From positions 1,240,001-1,304,000 of the forward strand of contig NZ_AP027141.1 of the NCBI RefSeq assembly GCF_027943945.1: a stretch of 64,000 bases of DNA, in the 5' to 3' direction. Below the pieces are notes generated by a model. It ran no database searches, was not told the DNA's origin, and saw only the letters and a program-made list of their open reading frames with translations. The DNA is from Microbacterium terricola. Its GTDB lineage: Bacteria; Actinomycetota; Actinomycetes; Actinomycetales; Microbacteriaceae. Numbering within the stretch: the first letter of the stretch is position 1; each line of letters opens with the position of its first letter. This document shows, in pieces, positions 1 through 9,577 of this stretch. A program made the translations under genes and the position numbers.

Positions 1-972
1 GCCGCTCCGCACGACGCGATCGTGCAGACGCCCGACCCCGCCGATCGGCTGCTCGAGCGTCCGCGCTCCACGCCTCCCGTGCGCGCCCACGCCCGTGATC
101 TCGGCATCGACCTCGCCCTCGTCGCGGCCGGGGGAGTGACCGGGCGGATCACCCGCGCCGACGTGGACGCGTACGCCGCGACCATCGGCCGGGCACCGGC
201 GGGCGCCGGCGCCGCGGCCGCACCGGGGAAGCCGGATGCTGCGGCGACGCGATCGGCGGGATCGGACGCGGCACGGACCACCCGCATCCCGATCCGCGGC
301 GTCCGGAAGCACACCGCGGAGGCGATGGTGCGGAGCGCCTTCACGGCGCCGCACGCGACGACGTTCCACACCGTGGACGTCACCGCGACGTCCGAGCTCA
401 TCGCGTCGCTGATGGCCGACCGCGCACTCGCCGGTCACCGCATCGGCATCATGGCCGTCGCGGCCAAGGCCGTCTGCCTGGCGCTGCGACAGCACCCCTC
501 ACTCAACGCGCGGTGGGATGCCGACGCCGGCGAGATCGTCGAGCACCACTACGTCAACCTCGGCATCGCCGCCGCGACCGAGCGCGGCCTGGTCGTGCCG
601 AACATCGCCGATGCGGACGCTCTCGATCTGGTCGAGCTCGCCGATGCGATCGGGGCGCTCACCGAGACGGCGCGCACAGGCAGAACCGCACCGGCGGCGA
701 TGAGCGGGGGGACCTTCACGATCACCAACGTCGGCGTCTTCGGGGTGGATGCGGGCACGCCGATCCTCAACCCGGGCGAGGCCGGCATCCTGGCGCTCGG
801 CGCGGTGCGCCGGCAGCCGTGGGAGCACAGGGGCGAGATCGCCCTGCGCGACGTGATGACGCTGAGCCTGTCGTTCGATCACCGGCTGGTCGACGGCGAG
901 CAGGCGGCGCTGTTGGTGCGTGCGGTCTCGGACGTGCTGCGCGAACCGGGACGGGCGATGCTGCTGCGCTGA
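1..972 (+). CDS. 2-oxoacid dehydrogenase E2 acyltransferase, 5' partial
   Basis: C-terminal part of a dihydrolipoamide acyltransferase (E2), the core of a pyruvate or branched-chain 2-oxoacid dehydrogenase complex. The frame is open to the window edge, so the lipoyl domain lies upstream; the GTG at 22 is unlikely to be the true start. Counting from that GTG, a peripheral-subunit-binding domain spans about residues 15-53 and the catalytic domain about 88-316. The catalytic DHRLVDG motif is visible (His about 287, Asp about 291). It lies next to a leucine-type acyl-CoA operon, as bkdC does in M. tuberculosis (Rv2495c beside Rv2496c-Rv2502c), which favours a branched-chain substrate, but the sequence alone does not fix the substrate. 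Confidence 0.9.
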   Translation, partial: AAPHDAIVQTPDPADRLLERPRSTPPVRAHARDLGIDLALVAAGGVTGRITRADVDAYAATIGRAPAGAGAAAAPGKPDAAATRSAGSDAARTTRIPIRGVRKHTAEAMVRSAFTAPHATTFHTVDVTATSELIASLMADRALAGHRIGIMAVAAKAVCLALRQHPSLNARWDADAGEIVEHHYVNLGIAAATERGLVVPNIADADALDLVELADAIGALTETARTGRTAPAAMSGGTFTITNVGVFGVDAGTPILNPGEAGILALGAVRRQPWEHRGEIALRDVMTLSLSFDHRLVDGEQAALLVRAVSDVLREPGRAMLLR

Positions 973-994
973 GCAGTCGGGCGCGTCCGGCCGC

Positions 995-1585
995 TCAGGC
1001 CTCGAGCGCTGCCATCGCCATGGCCGAGAGGATCGTGCGGGTGGCCGTGGCGCCCGCGCCATCGGTCCGCGAGCTGTGCGGCGTCGAGTTGAGGAGACCG
1101 AAGCAGGCGTGTGCCCGCACCCGAAGGTCGTCGGGGGAGCGCGACGGGTGCAGCAGCGAGAGCACGCCGAGCCAGAGGTCGACGTACTCGCGCTGCAGTC
1201 GGCGCACGGCGTGATTGTCGGTCTCGCTGAGACTGGCGAGATCGCGGTCCTGCACGCGGATGACGTCGGGTCGCGACAGCGCGAAGTCGAGGTGGAAGGC
1301 GACGAGGCTCTCGAGCGCAGCGCGCGGCGCAGCGTCCGCCTCGAGCACGCGCCGGCCGCCGGCGAGGAGACCATCGCTGACGCCGACCAGGATGGCCCCC
1401 AGCAGGGCCTGCTTGCTCGCGAAGTGGCGGTACACGGCCGGTCCGCTCACACCCACTGCCGCGCCGATGTCCTCCAGGCTCACCCCGGCGAAGCCGCGCT
1501 CCGCGAACAGCCGTGCCGCGTGCTCCAGGATCGCTGCCTGCCGGTCGGCCTTGGCCCGGTCGCGGTCGGTGAGGCTGGTTGCCAT
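995..1585 (-). CDS. TetR family transcriptional regulator
   Basis: A 196-residue one-domain repressor of TetR type. The N-terminal helix-turn-helix covers about residues 30-60 (GVSLEDIGAAVGVSGPAVYRHF), followed by a ligand-binding helical bundle. It is divergent from the acyl-CoA carboxylase operon starting near 1672, and two matching inverted repeats occupy the gap. The expected role is repression of that operon, relieved by an acyl-CoA intermediate; this follows from family and position and is not proven. The start at 1585 is the only good ATG before the helix-turn-helix. It converges with the E2 gene, leaving 22 bases between the two stops. Confidence 0.9.
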   Translation of the reverse strand: MATSLTDRDRAKADRQAAILEHAARLFAERGFAGVSLEDIGAAVGVSGPAVYRHFASKQALLGAILVGVSDGLLAGGRRVLEADAAPRAALESLVAFHLDFALSRPDVIRVQDRDLASLSETDNHAVRRLQREYVDLWLGVLSLLHPSRSPDDLRVRAHACFGLLNSTPHSSRTDGAGATATRTILSAMAMAALEA

Positions 1586-1588
1586 CTC

Positions 1589-1606
1589 AGTTAATCCTCG
1601 CTAACC
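1589..1606. promoter_or_regulatory. Candidate TetR operator, copy 1
   Basis: The sequence AGTTA-N8-TAACC lies directly in front of the regulator start codon. It has the same half-sites and the same 8-base spacing as copy 2 at 1618-1635. Position and duplication make it a likely binding site of the divergent TetR protein. Confidence 0.6.
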
Positions 1607-1617
1607 TGAAGTCATCC

Positions 1618-1635
1618 AGTTAATGGGCTGTAACT
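1618..1635. promoter_or_regulatory. Candidate TetR operator, copy 2
   Basis: AGTTA-N8-TAACT is a perfect 5-base inverted repeat around 8 bases, centred 29 bases from copy 1. Its right half overlaps a -10-like TAACTAT (1631-1637) for the carboxylase operon, so bound repressor would block that promoter. Confidence 0.6.
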
Positions 1636-1671
1636 ATACCCATGCCGGACCCTGACGTCGATGGAGACGAG

Positions 1672-3225
1672 ATGACCACCCAGGCGGAGCTCGCCGGAGC
1701 GCTGCGCGCACGGCTGGCGACAGCATCCCTCGGCGGATCGCCGGCGTCCCGAGACCGGCACGTGGCCCGCGGCAAGCTCCTGCCGCGTGATCGGGTGACG
1801 CGGCTGCTCGACGAGGGGAGTCCCTTCGTCGAGGTCGCCCCGCTCGCCGCCGAGGGACTGTACGGCGGCGAGGCGCCCGCCGCAGGGGTGATCGCCGGGA
1901 TCGGCCTCGTGCACGGCCGGCATGTGATGGTGATCTGCAACGACGCCACGGTCAAGGGCGGCACCTACTACCCGCTCACGGTCAAGAAGCACCTGCGCGC
2001 GCAGGAGATCGCGCTGGAGAACCGCCTGCCCTGCATCTGCCTCGTCGACTCGGGCGGCGCCTTCCTGCCGATGCAGGACGAGGTCTTCCCGGATCGCGAC
2101 CACTTCGGGCGCATCTTCTTCAATCAGGCGCGCATGTCGGCTGCCGGCATCCCGCAGATCGCGGCGGTGCTCGGCTCCTGCACGGCCGGCGGCGCCTACG
2201 TGCCGGCGATGAGCGATGAGACGGTCATCGTGCGCGACCAGGGCACCATCTTCCTGGGCGGACCGCCGCTCGTGAAAGCCGCCATCGGCGAGGTCGTGAG
2301 CGCGGAGGAGCTGGGCGGGGGAGAGCTGCACGCACGCCGCTCCGGCGTGGTCGACCATCTCGCCGACGACGATGAGCATGCGCTCGAGATCGTCCGCGAC
2401 ATCGTGGCCACCCTGCCTGCACCCGCGGTCCCGGTGTGGGATGTGGCGGCGAGCGTCGATCCGGCGCGGGACCCGTCCGACCTCTACGACGTCGTCCCGG
2501 TCGATGTGAACCAGCCGTACGACGTGCGCGAGGTCATCGCCCGCCTCGTCGACGGCAGCGACTTCCACGAGTTCAAGCGCCTCTACGGCGAGACCCTCGT
2601 GACCGGGTTCGCCCGCCTCCACGGGCACCGCATCGGGATCGTGGCGAACAACGGCGTGCTGTTCGGGGAGTCGGCCCTCAAGGGCGCGCACTTCATCGAG
2701 CTGTGCGATCAGCGTGGGATCCCGCTGCTGTTCCTGCAGAACATCTCCGGCTTCATGGTCGGCAGGGATGCCGAGGCCGCCGGCATCGCGAAGGACGGGG
2801 CGAAGATGGTGACCGCCGTCGCGACCACGCGGGTGCCCAAGCTCACCGTCGTGATCGGCGGGTCGTTCGGTGCAGGCAACTACTCGATGTGCGGGCGCGC
2901 GTACTCGCCGCGCTTCCTGTGGACCTGGCCGGCGAGCCGCATCTCGGTGATGGGCGGTCCGCAGGCGGCCTCCGTGCTCGCCACGGTGAAGCGCGACCAG
3001 CTCGAGGCGGCAGGCGAAGAGTGGCCGGCCGACGACCAGGCGGCCTTCGAAGCGCCGATCCGCGCGCAGTACGACGAGCAGGGGAGCCCCTACTACGCCA
3101 CGGCGCGCCTGTGGGACGACGGGGTCATCGACCCCCTCGACACCCGCGATCTGCTCGGCCTCGCCCTCGACGTGGTCTCCCGCGTGCCGCTCCCCGAACC
3201 GCGCTTCGGCGTCTTCCGGATGTGA
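1672..3225 (+). CDS. Acyl-CoA carboxylase beta subunit (carboxyltransferase), methylcrotonyl-CoA type
   Basis: Carboxyltransferase subunit of a biotin-dependent acyl-CoA carboxylase, 517 residues. It moves the carboxyl group from biotin to an acyl-CoA; the context suggests 3-methylcrotonyl-CoA in leucine breakdown. Both halves of the carboxyltransferase fold are present, including glycine-rich stretches such as [21 protein letters not shown] place the start at ATG 1672, which has GGAGA just upstream; an in-frame ATG at 1642 would add 10 residues but lies where transcription probably begins. It is first in an operon with the biotin carboxylase, acyl-CoA dehydrogenase, MaoC and CitE genes. The M. 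tuberculosis equivalent by position is accD1. Confidence 0.9.
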   Translation: MTTQAELAGALRARLATASLGGSPASRDRHVARGKLLPRDRVTRLLDEGSPFVEVAPLAAEGLYGGEAPAAGVIAGIGLVHGRHVMVICNDATVKGGTYYPLTVKKHLRAQEIALENRLPCICLVDSGGAFLPMQDEVFPDRDHFGRIFFNQARMSAAGIPQIAAVLGSCTAGGAYVPAMSDETVIVRDQGTIFLGGPPLVKAAIGEVVSAEELGGGELHARRSGVVDHLADDDEHALEIVRDIVATLPAPAVPVWDVAASVDPARDPSDLYDVVPVDVNQPYDVREVIARLVDGSDFHEFKRLYGETLVTGFARLHGHRIGIVANNGVLFGESALKGAHFIELCDQRGIPLLFLQNISGFMVGRDAEAAGIAKDGAKMVTAVATTRVPKLTVVIGGSFGAGNYSMCGRAYSPRFLWTWPASRISVMGGPQAASVLATVKRDQLEAAGEEWPADDQAAFEAPIRAQYDEQGSPYYATARLWDDGVIDPLDTRDLLGLALDVVSRVPLPEPRFGVFRM

Positions 3226-3254
3226 TCCCCGTGCGACACAACGAGCCTGCGGGC

Positions 3255-5213
3255 ATGTTCCACACCGTCCTCGTCGCCAACCGGGGCGAGATCGCACGCC
3301 GGGTGATCCGCACCCTGCGGACCCTCGGCATCCGCTCGGTCGCCGTCTACAGCGATGCCGACGCCGACGCGCCGCACGTCCGCGAGGCCGACGACGCCGT
3401 GCGGATCGGCCCGGCCGCCGCCGCGCGGTCGTACCTCGACATCGACGCGGTCGTCGCGGCGGCTGTCCACTCCGGCGCCCAGGCCGTTCACCCCGGCTAC
3501 GGATTCCTTTCGGAGAACGTCGCGTTCGCCCGCGCGTGCGTCGAGGCGGGGATCGTGTTCATCGGTCCCGGCGATGGCGCGCTCGAGGTGATGGGCGACA
3601 AGATCCGCGCGAAGGAGCACGTCGCCGTGCACGGCGTGCCGACCGTGCCGGGGTTCAGCGCCATCGGCCTGACGGATGCGGAGATCGCCACCGCCGCCGC
3701 AGAGACCGGCTTCCCCCTGCTCGTCAAGCCATCGGCGGGCGGAGGAGGCAAGGGCATGCAGGTGGTGCGCGCTCCGTCCGAGCTGCCCGAGGCGCTCGCG
3801 ACCGCCCGACGCGTCGCGGGGGCGGCCTTCGGCGACGACACGCTCCTGCTCGAGCGGTACATCGAGCGCCCTCGGCACATCGAGGTGCAGGTGCTCGCCG
3901 ATGCCCACGGCAACGTCATCCACCTCGGCGAGCGCGAGTGCACACTCCAGCGCCGGCATCAGAAGGTGATCGAAGAGGCCCCCTCACCCGTCGTGGACGC
4001 CGCGACCCGCGCGCGCCTGGGCGCCGCAGCCTGCGCGGCGGCAGCATCCGTCGACTACCGGGGAGCCGGCACCGTCGAGTTCATCGTCGCCGGCGACCGG
4101 CCAGACGAGTTCTCGTTCATCGAGATGAACACGCGGCTGCAGGTCGAGCACCCCGTGACGGAGCTCGTGACGGGCATCGACCTCGTCGAGCAGCAGCTGC
4201 GGATCGCCGCGGGGGAGCGTCTGAGCATCGCCCAGGACGACGTTCGCCTCACCGGGCATGCGATCGAGGCCCGCGTCTACGCGGAGAGTCCCGCGCGCGG
4301 ATTCCTCCCGGCGACCGGCGCCGTGCTGACCTGGCGCGCGCCCGCCGCGGACGGGGTGCGCACCGACTCCGCCATCGAGACGGGCTCGACCGTGAGCGCC
4401 GATTACGACCCGATGATCGCGAAGGTCATCGCCCACGCATCCGATCGCGTCGCCGCGCTCGCCGGGCTGGATGCCGCCCTCGCGGACACTGTCGTGCTCG
4501 GGGTCGACACCAACGTGGCATTCCTGCGGGCGCTGCTGGCGGAGACGGTCGTGCACCGCGGCGACCTCGACACCGGGCTCATCGACCGGCTCCCGCCGTT
4601 CGTCGCCCCGAACCCGTCGCCGGCGGCGCTGGCCGCCGCCGCCGCCGCTGCGGCAGCCGCTGACGCCGGCGCAGCCGCGGTCGGCTCGGGGGCCGCGAGG
4701 ACATGGGGCGCACGGCCCGGCTGGCGTGCGGGGGCCGATCACGTCGTGCCGCTCGCCCGGTTCCTGACCGACACGGACGAGATCGTGACGGATGGTGTCA
4801 GCTCGGGTCGCACGGACGGCGCGGATGCGGCAGGGACTGCCACCGCAACGCCCACTGCGGTCGACGGCGACGGCGCGATCTGGGTCCACGCGGACGGGGC
4901 GACCCACCGCCTGCGCCCCCTGACCCGCCGGCAGGCGATGCAGCGGCGGCTGGCCGCGCAGGACCGGGTGGGTGCAGCATCCGATCCCGACCTGCGCGCC
5001 CCGATGCCGGGCGCCGTCGTCGCCGTCCATGCCGCGGCAGGCGACCGGGTCGTGAGCGGCGACCGGATCGTCACGATCGAGGCCATGAAGATGGAGCACC
5101 CGGTCACCGCCCCGCACGACGGCGTCGTCACCATCGAGGTCGCCGTCGGCGACCAGGTGCGCCGCGACCAAGTGCTCGCCCATGTGATCGCCGACCAGGA
5201 GGAGCCTGCATGA
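3255..5213 (+). CDS. Biotin carboxylase / biotin carrier alpha subunit of acyl-CoA carboxylase
   Basis: A 652-residue alpha subunit that carboxylates its own biotin using ATP and bicarbonate. The N-terminal biotin carboxylase domain begins [13 protein letters not shown], has an ATP-grasp glycine loop ([12 protein letters not shown]) and the [14 protein letters not shown] signature. The C-terminal biotinyl domain carries EAMKMEHP with the biotinylated lysine at about residue 612. An Ala-rich low-complexity linker (about residues 455-480) precedes it. ATG 3255 matches the family start; an in-frame GTG at 3231 is a less likely alternative. It lies 29 bases after the beta subunit and overlaps the next gene by 4 bases. 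Position matches M. tuberculosis accA1. Confidence 0.9.
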   Translation: MFHTVLVANRGEIARRVIRTLRTLGIRSVAVYSDADADAPHVREADDAVRIGPAAAARSYLDIDAVVAAAVHSGAQAVHPGYGFLSENVAFARACVEAGIVFIGPGDGALEVMGDKIRAKEHVAVHGVPTVPGFSAIGLTDAEIATAAAETGFPLLVKPSAGGGGKGMQVVRAPSELPEALATARRVAGAAFGDDTLLLERYIERPRHIEVQVLADAHGNVIHLGERECTLQRRHQKVIEEAPSPVVDAATRARLGAAACAAAASVDYRGAGTVEFIVAGDRPDEFSFIEMNTRLQVEHPVTELVTGIDLVEQQLRIAAGERLSIAQDDVRLTGHAIEARVYAESPARGFLPATGAVLTWRAPAADGVRTDSAIETGSTVSADYDPMIAKVIAHASDRVAALAGLDAALADTVVLGVDTNVAFLRALLAETVVHRGDLDTGLIDRLPPFVAPNPSPAALAAAAAAAAAADAGAAAVGSGAARTWGARPGWRAGADHVVPLARFLTDTDEIVTDGVSSGRTDGADAAGTATATPTAVDGDGAIWVHADGATHRLRPLTRRQAMQRRLAAQDRVGAASDPDLRAPMPGAVVAVHAAAGDRVVSGDRIVTIEAMKMEHPVTAPHDGVVTIEVAVGDQVRRDQVLAHVIADQEEPA

Positions 5214-6361
5214 ACACGTTCGATCTCACCGACGAAGAGCGCGAGCTCGCCGGGATGGTGCGCGAGTTCGCCGACACGGTGGTCGCCCCGGTCGCCTATG
5301 AGGCCGACCGCACCAAGACCCTGCCGCTGGACGTCGTCGCGCAGATGGGCGAGCTGGGCCTGTTCGGGCTGCCGTTCCCCGAGGAGCTGGGCGGGCAGGG
5401 CGGCGACTACATGGCGCTGTGCCTCGCGATCGAGGCGCTGGGCCGGGTGGACCAGTCCATCGCCATCACCCTGGAGGCCGGGGTCAGTCTCGGCGCGATG
5501 CCGGTGTTCCGGTTCGGCACCGACCAGCAGAAGGCCGAACTGCTGCCCGACCTGCTCGCCGGACGCGCGCTCGCCGGATTCGGGCTCACCGAGCCGGAAG
5601 CCGGTTCGGACGCCGGCGCCACGCGAACCACCGCACGGCTGGACGGCGACGAGTGGGTGATCGACGGGGCCAAGCAGTTCATCACCAACTCGGGCACCGC
5701 CATCACGCGGTTCGTCACCGTCACCGCGGTCACCGGCGAGTCGGGCGGACGCAAGGAGATCTCCACGATCATCGTCCCCAGCGGCACACCCGGCTTCACG
5801 GTCGAGCCCGCGTACGACAAGGTGGGCTGGCACGCATCCGACACCCACCCGCTCACGTTCACCGGGGCACGCGTGCCCGCGGCCAACCTGCTGGGCGAGC
5901 GCGGCCGCGGGTTCGCGAACTTCCTGCACATCCTCGACGAGGGCCGAATCGCCATCGCCGCGCTGTCCACGGGGGCGGCGGAGGGGTGCCTCGAGGCCGC
6001 GGTCGATTACGCCAGGTCGCGCATCGTCTTCGGTGAGGCGCTGGCCGGCAGGCAGAGCATCCAGTTCATGATCGCCCGCATGCAGGCGAGGGTGCACACG
6101 GCGCGGCTCGCCTGGCATCATGCGGCCCGTCTGCGCGACGCCGGACGCCCGTTCAAGACGGAGGCCGCCATCGCGAAGCTCACCGCGAGCGACGCCGCGA
6201 TGGACAACGCCCGCGACGCCACCCAGATCTTCGGCGGCAACGGGTTCATGAACGAGTACCCGGTCGCGCGCCACTTCCGCGATTCGAAGATCCTCGAGAT
6301 CGGCGAGGGCACCACCGAGGTGCAGCTGCTGGTCATCGCGCGCGCCCTCGGCCTCGCATGA
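5210..6361 (+). CDS. Acyl-CoA dehydrogenase (isovaleryl-CoA dehydrogenase-like)
   Basis: FAD-dependent acyl-CoA dehydrogenase of 383 residues, usual length for the family. It introduces a 2,3-double bond; in this operon the likely substrate is isovaleryl-CoA or another short branched acyl-CoA. Family motifs include [17 protein letters not shown] near the middle, [20 protein letters not shown], and a C-terminal GEGTTEVQ whose Glu sits at the usual catalytic-base position of the general family. The ATG overlaps the stop of the biotin carboxylase gene (ATGA) and is preceded by AGGAGG. Position corresponds to fadE19 of M. tuberculosis. Confidence 0.88.
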   Translation: MNTFDLTDEERELAGMVREFADTVVAPVAYEADRTKTLPLDVVAQMGELGLFGLPFPEELGGQGGDYMALCLAIEALGRVDQSIAITLEAGVSLGAMPVFRFGTDQQKAELLPDLLAGRALAGFGLTEPEAGSDAGATRTTARLDGDEWVIDGAKQFITNSGTAITRFVTVTAVTGESGGRKEISTIIVPSGTPGFTVEPAYDKVGWHASDTHPLTFTGARVPAANLLGERGRGFANFLHILDEGRIAIAALSTGAAEGCLEAAVDYARSRIVFGEALAGRQSIQFMIARMQARVHTARLAWHHAARLRDAGRPFKTEAAIAKLTASDAAMDNARDATQIFGGNGFMNEYPVARHFRDSKILEIGEGTTEVQLLVIARALGLA

Positions 6362-6371
6362 ACCGGGTAGC

Positions 6372-6857
6372 GTGAGCGCCGTGGGCGAGATCATCCAGCG
6401 CGGGCTCTACTACGACGAGATCGAGGTCGGTGCGCACTTCCTGCACCGACCGGGGCGCACGGCGACCGAAGCCGACAACGTGCTGTTCTCCTCGCTCACG
6501 ATGAACACGCAGGCCCTCCACCTCGACGCCGCCTACGCCGCCGGCCAGCCGTTCGGCCAGCGCCTGATGAACTCGATGTGGACCCTCGCCACGATGGTGG
6601 GCGCCTCGGTCTCGCAGCTCACGCAGGGGACCCTCGTCGCGCAGCTCGGTCTGTCCGACATCACCTTCCCCGCGCCGCTCTTCCACGGCGACACCCTCTA
6701 CGTCGACACCGAGATCCTGGCCAAGCGTCCGTCGGCCTCGCGGCCGGGGCAGGGGATCGTCACGATGCGCCACACCGGTCGCAACCAGGACGACGTCGTG
6801 GTCGCCACGGCCACCCGCATCGCACTGATGTGGCGCGCACCCGAGGAGGACGCATGA
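6372..6857 (+). CDS. MaoC family hydratase
   Basis: A 161-residue single hot-dog MaoC-like protein, a family that hydrates enoyl-CoA esters. The M. tuberculosis gene at the same place (Rv2499c) has been linked to hydration of itaconyl-CoA/methylglutaconyl-CoA; I infer the same here from position and family. The start is GTG 6372; a GTG at 6381 is possible. It lies 10 bases after the dehydrogenase and overlaps the lyase gene by 4 bases, so the three are surely co-translated. Confidence 0.82.
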   Translation: MSAVGEIIQRGLYYDEIEVGAHFLHRPGRTATEADNVLFSSLTMNTQALHLDAAYAAGQPFGQRLMNSMWTLATMVGASVSQLTQGTLVAQLGLSDITFPAPLFHGDTLYVDTEILAKRPSASRPGQGIVTMRHTGRNQDDVVVATATRIALMWRAPEEDA

Positions 6858-7657
6858 CCGCCGTCGCCGGACCCGCTCTGCTGTTCTGCCCCGCCGACCG
6901 GCCCGAGCGGTTCGCGAAGGCCCTGGATCGTGCCGACGGGGTGATCATCGACCTGGAGGATGCCGTCGCCCCCGCCGACAAGGCGGCCGCACGCGGTGCG
7001 CTCATCGAGGCCGAACTCGATCCGGAGCGGGTGATCGTGCGCGTGAATCCGGTCGGCTCGGCCGACTTCGCAGCCGACATCGCGACGCTCTCGCAGACCG
7101 ACCACCGCACGATCATGGTGGCCAAGGCCGAGAGCGCGAAGCGCATCGGGTCCATCGACCGGAGATTCGTCGTCGTGGCGCTGTGCGAGACGGCCCGCGG
7201 TGTCGTCGCGGCCGACAAGATCGCCGCGCTCGACAACGTCATCGGACTGATGTGGGGTGCGGAGGACCTCGTCGCGAGCCTCGGCGGCACGTCCAGCCGC
7301 AAGCACAGCGGCGCCTACCGCGACGTCGCGCGGCATGCGCGCGGACGCGTGCTGCTGGCAGCGGGCGCACGGGGCAAGGCGGCGATCGACGCCGTGCATC
7401 TCGACATCGCCGATGCGCGGGGGCTGCGCAGGGAGGCGAGGGATGCTGCGGCCTCCGGTTTCGCGGCGACCGCGTGCATCCATCCCGACCAGGTCGAGAC
7501 GATCAGGGCCGCCTACCGGCCCGACGCCGCCACGCTCGCGTGGGCGGAGGGGGTGCTCGCCGCGGCGGAGTCGAACGGCGGGGTGTTCCGCTTCGAGGGG
7601 CGGATGGTCGACGAGCCGGTGCTGCGCCACGCCAGGGCGATCATCGCGCGCGCCTGA
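6854..7657 (+). CDS. CitE-like HpcH/HpaI lyase (beta-hydroxyacyl-CoA lyase)
   Basis: A 267-residue CitE/HpcH-type TIM-barrel lyase. Acidic metal-ligand regions are visible at VIIDLEDAV near the N-terminus and GAEDLVASLGG in the middle. Without a citrate lyase alpha or gamma subunit nearby it is a stand-alone CoA-ester lyase. The positional counterpart Rv2498c cleaves citramalyl-CoA and HMG-CoA, so this gene probably performs the last step of leucine or itaconate breakdown. Its ATG overlaps the MaoC stop. It ends the operon and converges with the DUF1801 gene; I see no strong terminator in the 19-base gap. Confidence 0.85.
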   Translation: MTAVAGPALLFCPADRPERFAKALDRADGVIIDLEDAVAPADKAAARGALIEAELDPERVIVRVNPVGSADFAADIATLSQTDHRTIMVAKAESAKRIGSIDRRFVVVALCETARGVVAADKIAALDNVIGLMWGAEDLVASLGGTSSRKHSGAYRDVARHARGRVLLAAGARGKAAIDAVHLDIADARGLRREARDAAASGFAATACIHPDQVETIRAAYRPDAATLAWAEGVLAAAESNGGVFRFEGRMVDEPVLRHARAIIARA

Positions 7658-7676
7658 TCAGCTGGCCCGCGCTCTA

Positions 7677-8024
7677 TCAGCTGCCGCGGAGGGCGCTGAC
7701 CTCCGCGGCGATCTCGTCGACCAGGTCGAACGGCAGCGGGTCGCGGTGCAGGAACGCCACCGAGTCCTTCTCGCTCCGGTAGGGCGCGACGCGCGCTTCG
7801 AGACCGGCGGACAGGGTCGGCACCGGGTAGAGCCCGATGTGCTTCTTCCAGCCCGCGTAGTGCAGCGCGTACCGGCCGCCGAGCATGACCGCCGCGATGC
7901 CGTAGCGCATCTTCTCCTCAGCCCCGGGGACGCGGCCGAGGATGATCTCGCGGATGCGCTGGAGCCGTGCGGCGACCTCGGGCGGGAACCCCGCGATGTA
8001 CGTGTCGACCTCGGGAGCGGACAT
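7677..8024 (-). CDS. DUF1801 / YdhG-like small protein
   Basis: A 115-residue protein of the DUF1801 (YdhG/YjbR/CyaY-like fold) family, recognised by the N-terminal YIAGFPPEVAARLQRIREII and the central YGIAAVMLGGRYALHYAGWKKHIGLYP. Function of the family is poorly defined, with iron-related or nucleic-acid-related roles proposed. A TAGAGT -10 lies exactly six bases before the ATG, so it is probably translated from a leaderless transcript; that hexamer begins with the TAG stop of the upstream phosphatase gene. Confidence 0.8.
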   Translation of the reverse strand: MSAPEVDTYIAGFPPEVAARLQRIREIILGRVPGAEEKMRYGIAAVMLGGRYALHYAGWKKHIGLYPVPTLSAGLEARVAPYRSEKDSVAFLHRDPLPFDLVDEIAAEVSALRGS

Positions 8025-8030
8025 GCCCCG

Positions 8031-8036
8031 ACTCTA
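8031..8036 (-). promoter_or_regulatory. -10 element (TAGAGT), leaderless, for the DUF1801 gene
   Basis: TAGAGT ends six bases before the start codon at 8024, placing transcription start at or next to the ATG. Its first three bases are the stop codon of the phosphatase gene. Confidence 0.55.
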
Positions 8037-8639
8037 GAGGGAGGACCCGGCGTACGACAGCAGGCTCAGGCGGTCTCGCTCGTAGCGCAGCGTGTGCAGC
8101 GACGCGTTGCCGAGCCGCTCGCCGTGCAGCGGGAACTCCCCGCCGGTGGCGTGGCGGATCAGCTCGCGGATGAGGGCGCCGTGACTGACGATCACGAGCG
8201 CGGCGTCGGCCGGGGCCGTCGTGCGACGGGCATCGCGTACGGCGGCACGCAGTCCGCGCAGCGCGCGGGCGCGCACGGCCGGCCACGGCTCGGCGCCGGG
8301 GATCACCGCGGTGGCCCAGTCGCCCCACCGCTCGTTGCACTCGACCACGTCGACGCCCTCGGCCTCGCCGTAGCCGCGCTCGCGCAGGTCGGGGTAGAGC
8401 GCCGGGGCCGCCACATCGAGGTCGGCCGCGATGATCTCGGCGGTCTCGCGGGCGCGTGCCAGGTCGCTGGCCGCCATGACCACGGGGAGATCCGCGGGAA
8501 GCGAGGCTCGGAGGGCGGCGGCGGCACCCCGCGCCTGGGCACGTCCGGTGTCGTTCAGGGGGATGTCGGTCGAGCCCTGGACGCGCCGGTCGCGGTTCCA
8601 GTCGGTCTCGCCATGGCGTACGAGGGTGAGGATCGTCAC
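8034..8639 (-). CDS. Histidine phosphatase family protein
   Basis: A 201-residue phosphoglycerate-mutase-like phosphatase. The phosphohistidine motif LVRHGETDWNRD is at residues 6-17 (His9), and the second catalytic histidine is in VSHGALIREL (His153). The substrate cannot be deduced. The GTG start at 8639 is supported by a TACCCT -10 exactly six bases upstream (leaderless). It lies between the sirtuin and DUF1801 genes on the same strand. Confidence 0.88.
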   Translation of the reverse strand: MTILTLVRHGETDWNRDRRVQGSTDIPLNDTGRAQARGAAAALRASLPADLPVVMAASDLARARETAEIIAADLDVAAPALYPDLRERGYGEAEGVDVVECNERWGDWATAVIPGAEPWPAVRARALRGLRAAVRDARRTTAPADAALVIVSHGALIRELIRHATGGEFPLHGERLGNASLHTLRYERDRLSLLSYAGSSL

Positions 8640-8645
8640 CCTTCG

Positions 8646-8651
8646 AGGGTA
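8646..8651 (-). promoter_or_regulatory. -10 element (TACCCT), leaderless, for the histidine phosphatase gene
   Basis: TACCCT is separated by six bases from the GTG start at 8639, with no room for a ribosome binding site. Confidence 0.5.
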
Positions 8652-8658
8652 GCCCGGC

Positions 8659-9513
8659 TCAGAGCGACGGCAGGTCGCGGGCGAGGACGGCGAGCACGTC
8701 GCTCGTGCCCGCGTCGATCTTCACGGTGGCCCGCGCATCCGCCCGCGTGACGCCCCGGTTGACGATGACGATCGGCAGACGCCTGCGCCGCGCGCGCTCG
8801 AGGAGCCGGATGCCGGAGTTCACCACGAGTGACGAGCCGGCCACGACGAGCGCCTCGCTCGTGCGCACGAGCTGCTCGGCCTCGCGGAACTTCTCGGCCG
8901 GGATGAACTCGCCGAAGAAGACGACATCGGGCTTCAGCATCCCCCCGCAGACGCTGCACGCCGGGATGCGGAACCCGTCGGTGGTCTCCGGCAGCACATC
9001 GCCGTCCGGCCCCAGCGGGACGTTCTCGGGCACCGAGATCCACGGGTTGTCGGTCTCGACGCGCACCGCGAGGTCGCGCCGGTCGAACACCTGCCCGCAG
9101 TGGGTGCAGAACACGCGGCGCATCGTGCCGTGCAGCTCGACGACCCGGCGGCTGCCCGCCCGCACGTGCAGGCCGTCGACGTTCTGGGTCACCACCCCGG
9201 TCGCGATGCCCCTGCCCTCGAGCTCCGCGAGGGCGCGGTGGCCCGCGTTGGGCGAGGCCGCCGCGAATGCCTTCCAACCCAGGTGGCTGCCGACCCAGTA
9301 GCGCCGGCGTGCCTCGTCGCTGGCGAGGAACTGCTCGACCGTCATCGGCGCGCGCACGGGCGCACCCTTGCCGCGATAGTCGGGGATCCCGGAGTCCGTC
9401 GAGACGCCCGCGCCGGTCAGCACGGCGATGCGACGACCGGAGAGCGCGTCGACGGCCGCGGCGATCGCCTCGGCGGTCGCCGTGTCGGTCGGTGTCGCAG
9501 TCGTCACGGTCAT
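8659..9513 (-). CDS. Sir2-family NAD-dependent protein deacylase
   Basis: A 284-residue sirtuin that removes acyl groups from lysines using NAD. Motifs: GAGVSTDSGIPDYRG (34-48) for NAD, QNVDGLH (110-116), catalytic His in VELHGT (about 128), zinc cysteines C136/C139 and C186/C189, and GSSLVVNS near 217. The N-terminal 25 residues are extra and Thr/Ala-rich. A TAGACT -10 lies 13 bases before the ATG, so the leader would be only a few bases. Confidence 0.92.
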   Translation of the reverse strand: MTVTTATPTDTATAEAIAAAVDALSGRRIAVLTGAGVSTDSGIPDYRGKGAPVRAPMTVEQFLASDEARRRYWVGSHLGWKAFAAASPNAGHRALAELEGRGIATGVVTQNVDGLHVRAGSRRVVELHGTMRRVFCTHCGQVFDRRDLAVRVETDNPWISVPENVPLGPDGDVLPETTDGFRIPACSVCGGMLKPDVVFFGEFIPAEKFREAEQLVRTSEALVVAGSSLVVNSGIRLLERARRRRLPIVIVNRGVTRADARATVKIDAGTSDVLAVLARDLPSL

Positions 9514-9577
9514 CCCCTCGCGGCCGAGTCTAGGCGTCCCGGTTTTCGGGCGTGTTACAGCGTGCGAGAGTGGACGG

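Noticed and set aside
970..1001. Terminator between the E2 and TetR genes
   Set aside because: CTGAGC/GCTCAG forms only a 6-base outer stem with mismatches inside and no T-run.
2436..3254. Upstream extension of the biotin carboxylase frame by about 270 codons
   Set aside because: It runs through the carboxyltransferase gene in another frame and is low-complexity; the family N-terminus is at 3255.
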